From assembly GCF_003007735.2 (NCBI RefSeq), contig NZ_PXNQ02000012.1, positions 112,820-176,819 on the forward strand: a DNA stretch of 64,000 bases, given 5' to 3'. Shown here piece after piece: positions 63,150 to 64,000 of the stretch. The number at the start of each line of letters is the position of its first letter. Position 1 is the first letter of the stretch. Source of the stretch: Paracoccus methylarcula (lineage in GTDB: Bacteria; Pseudomonadota; Alphaproteobacteria; Rhodobacterales; Rhodobacteraceae). Both the position numbers and the translations under genes were made by a program. Under the pieces are notes generated by a model that did no database searches, was not told the origin of the DNA, and saw only the letters and a program-made list of their open reading frames with translations.

Positions 63150-63932
63150 TCAGCCCTCCTTCTCGACCAGCGCCAGCACCCGCAGCGGGCTGCCCGAGCC
63201 GTTCTCGATCTTGAGCGGCGCGGCGAGAAGCACCGCCCCGGTCGCGGGCAGCCGGTCGAGGTCGCACATGCATTGCAGCCCGTAGCGCCCCGCGCCATGC
63301 AGGGTGGCATGGGCCGGGTAGGGCGGGTCCAGGTGTCCCGCCTGACCGGCATCGGTGCCCACCGTCTCGGTCCCGAAGCCGCGAATGTCACGCTTTTCGA
63401 CCAGGAAACGGATCGCATCGGGCGAGGGGCCGGGGGAATGCGCGCCGTCCTCGCGCAGATTCAGATAGGCAGCGCCCTGGCGTTTCGACCAGTCGGTGCG
63501 CAGAAAGACCCAGCAATCCGCGGGGACCCGGCCATGGCGTTCCTCCCATGCTTGAATATGTGCGACTTCCAGGAGCGCGTCTTCATCGGCTGCGGCCTCG
63601 GCGGTGAAATCGATCACCACGACGGGGCCGACGAAATTGCGCACCGGGATCGAGTCGGTGGCGCCATCGGGCACGTCGCGGCCGGTGATCCAGTGGCTCG
63701 GCGCGTCGAAATGCGTGCCGGTATGCTCGTTCATGGTGATCTCGTTCCAGCGCCATGCCGGGCCGCGATGGTCATAGGCGCTGACCTCGGTCTTGCGGAA
63801 AGGCGCGCATTGGCCGAATTCCGGCGGCAGGACCATGACCGGGAAATCCGGGGTCAGGCGGTGGGTGAGGTCGACGATCTCGACACGGCCCGAGGCGAGC
63901 GCGCCGGACAGATTGGCGAGTATGCCGGTCAT
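63150..63932 (-). CDS. Cyclase family protein (kynurenine formamidase-like hydrolase)
   Basis: This 260-residue metal-dependent hydrolase of the cyclase/KynB fold has the metal-binding motif NEHTGTHFDAPSHW (His, Asp, His ligands) near residue 68 and TDSIPVRNFVGPVVVIDFT. Family members hydrolyse formyl-kynurenine, isatin or other amides and lactones. The ATG has AAGGAGT upstream. It begins the visible minus-strand group with the SDR gene. Confidence 0.88.
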   Translation of the reverse strand: MTGILANLSGALASGRVEIVDLTHRLTPDFPVMVLPPEFGQCAPFRKTEVSAYDHRGPAWRWNEITMNEHTGTHFDAPSHWITGRDVPDGATDSIPVRNFVGPVVVIDFTAEAAADEDALLEVAHIQAWEERHGRVPADCWVFLRTDWSKRQGAAYLNLREDGAHSPGPSPDAIRFLVEKRDIRGFGTETVGTDAGQAGHLDPPYPAHATLHGAGRYGLQCMCDLDRLPATGAVLLAAPLKIENGSGSPLRVLALVEKEG

Positions 63933-64000
63933 GGGGTGACTCCTTTGCTGGATCGGTTCGGGCTTCGGGCGGGATGGGTGCAGCCTGCGTCCCGCGATGG

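Noticed and set aside
1..64000. CRISPR arrays, rRNA and tRNA genes
   Set aside because: No regularly spaced repeat series and no rRNA or complete tRNA cloverleaf was seen on either strand by reading.

Overview
The window is a GC-rich alphaproteobacterial accessory replicon. It is most likely a repABC plasmid or chromid of a Paracoccus-like member of the Rhodobacteraceae. Evidence: a repABC operon (about 5.07-8.53 kb) with three perfect 16-bp parS palindromes and an antisense-RNA gene between repB and repC; plasmid-type DUF1403 and ScpB genes beside a tyrosine recombinase; and long runs of transport-plus-catabolism operons with remnants of IS481, IS630 and possibly IS3 elements at junctions. 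No tRNA, rRNA or CRISPR array was seen.

Layout. 0-2.4 kb: end of a sugar ABC transporter operon, then a FadR-type GntR regulator. 3.35-4.5 kb: scar joining a broken ROK gene to a headless ABC ATPase, followed by a compact multi-helix element with a pseudoknot. 4.9-9.8 kb: repABC with its control elements and a divergent nucleotidyltransferase-fold gene. 9.9-12.7 kb: integrase, DUF1403, ScpB. 13-14.6 kb: small unknown genes, an IS481 remnant and a multicopper oxidase tail. 14.9-16.3 kb: ECF41 sigma factor with its carboxymuconolactone decarboxylase-like partner and a textbook ECF41 promoter. 16.35-29.5 kb: PQQ-dependent alcohol oxidation region, comprising a hybrid kinase, a FIST (NosP-like) sensor, a LuxR-type regulator, a quinoprotein dehydrogenase with a lanthanide-type Asp-x-Asp, periplasmic binding and beta-propeller proteins, cytochrome c PedF, ApbE and a NosR-like flavoprotein. 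29.8-34.8 kb: LacI-regulated polar amino acid ABC transporter with a 2-hydroxyacid dehydrogenase. 34.9-37.6 kb: DeoR regulator and several gene fragments. 37.65-46.8 kb: FAD oxidase, DDAH-like hydrolase, M20 amidohydrolase, divergent LysR and a polyamine-type ABC transporter. 47.1-56.3 kb: tripartite tricarboxylate transporter joined to a five-enzyme carbohydrate-type pathway and a TetR regulator. 57.2-63.9 kb, minus strand: cyclase, SDR, octopine dehydrogenase family protein, 3-hydroxyacyl-CoA dehydrogenase and a TRAP transporter.

Each catabolic block follows one plan: a binding-protein-dependent transporter, a few oxidoreductases, isomerases or hydrolases, and one local regulator whose likely operator can often be seen (LacI, LysR, possibly TetR). 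In four transporters a GC-rich stem-loop directly follows the binding-protein gene, probably to raise its expression over the membrane subunits.

About nine genes, including repC, are split by an apparent one-base indel, most often a missing base in a short homopolymer. Because repC is needed for the replicon to exist, many of these 'pseudogenes' are probably sequencing errors. The true gene fragments (ROK/ABC, multicopper oxidase, CoA-transferase/TctA, IS remnants) are a separate matter: they lack large parts and mark real recombination.
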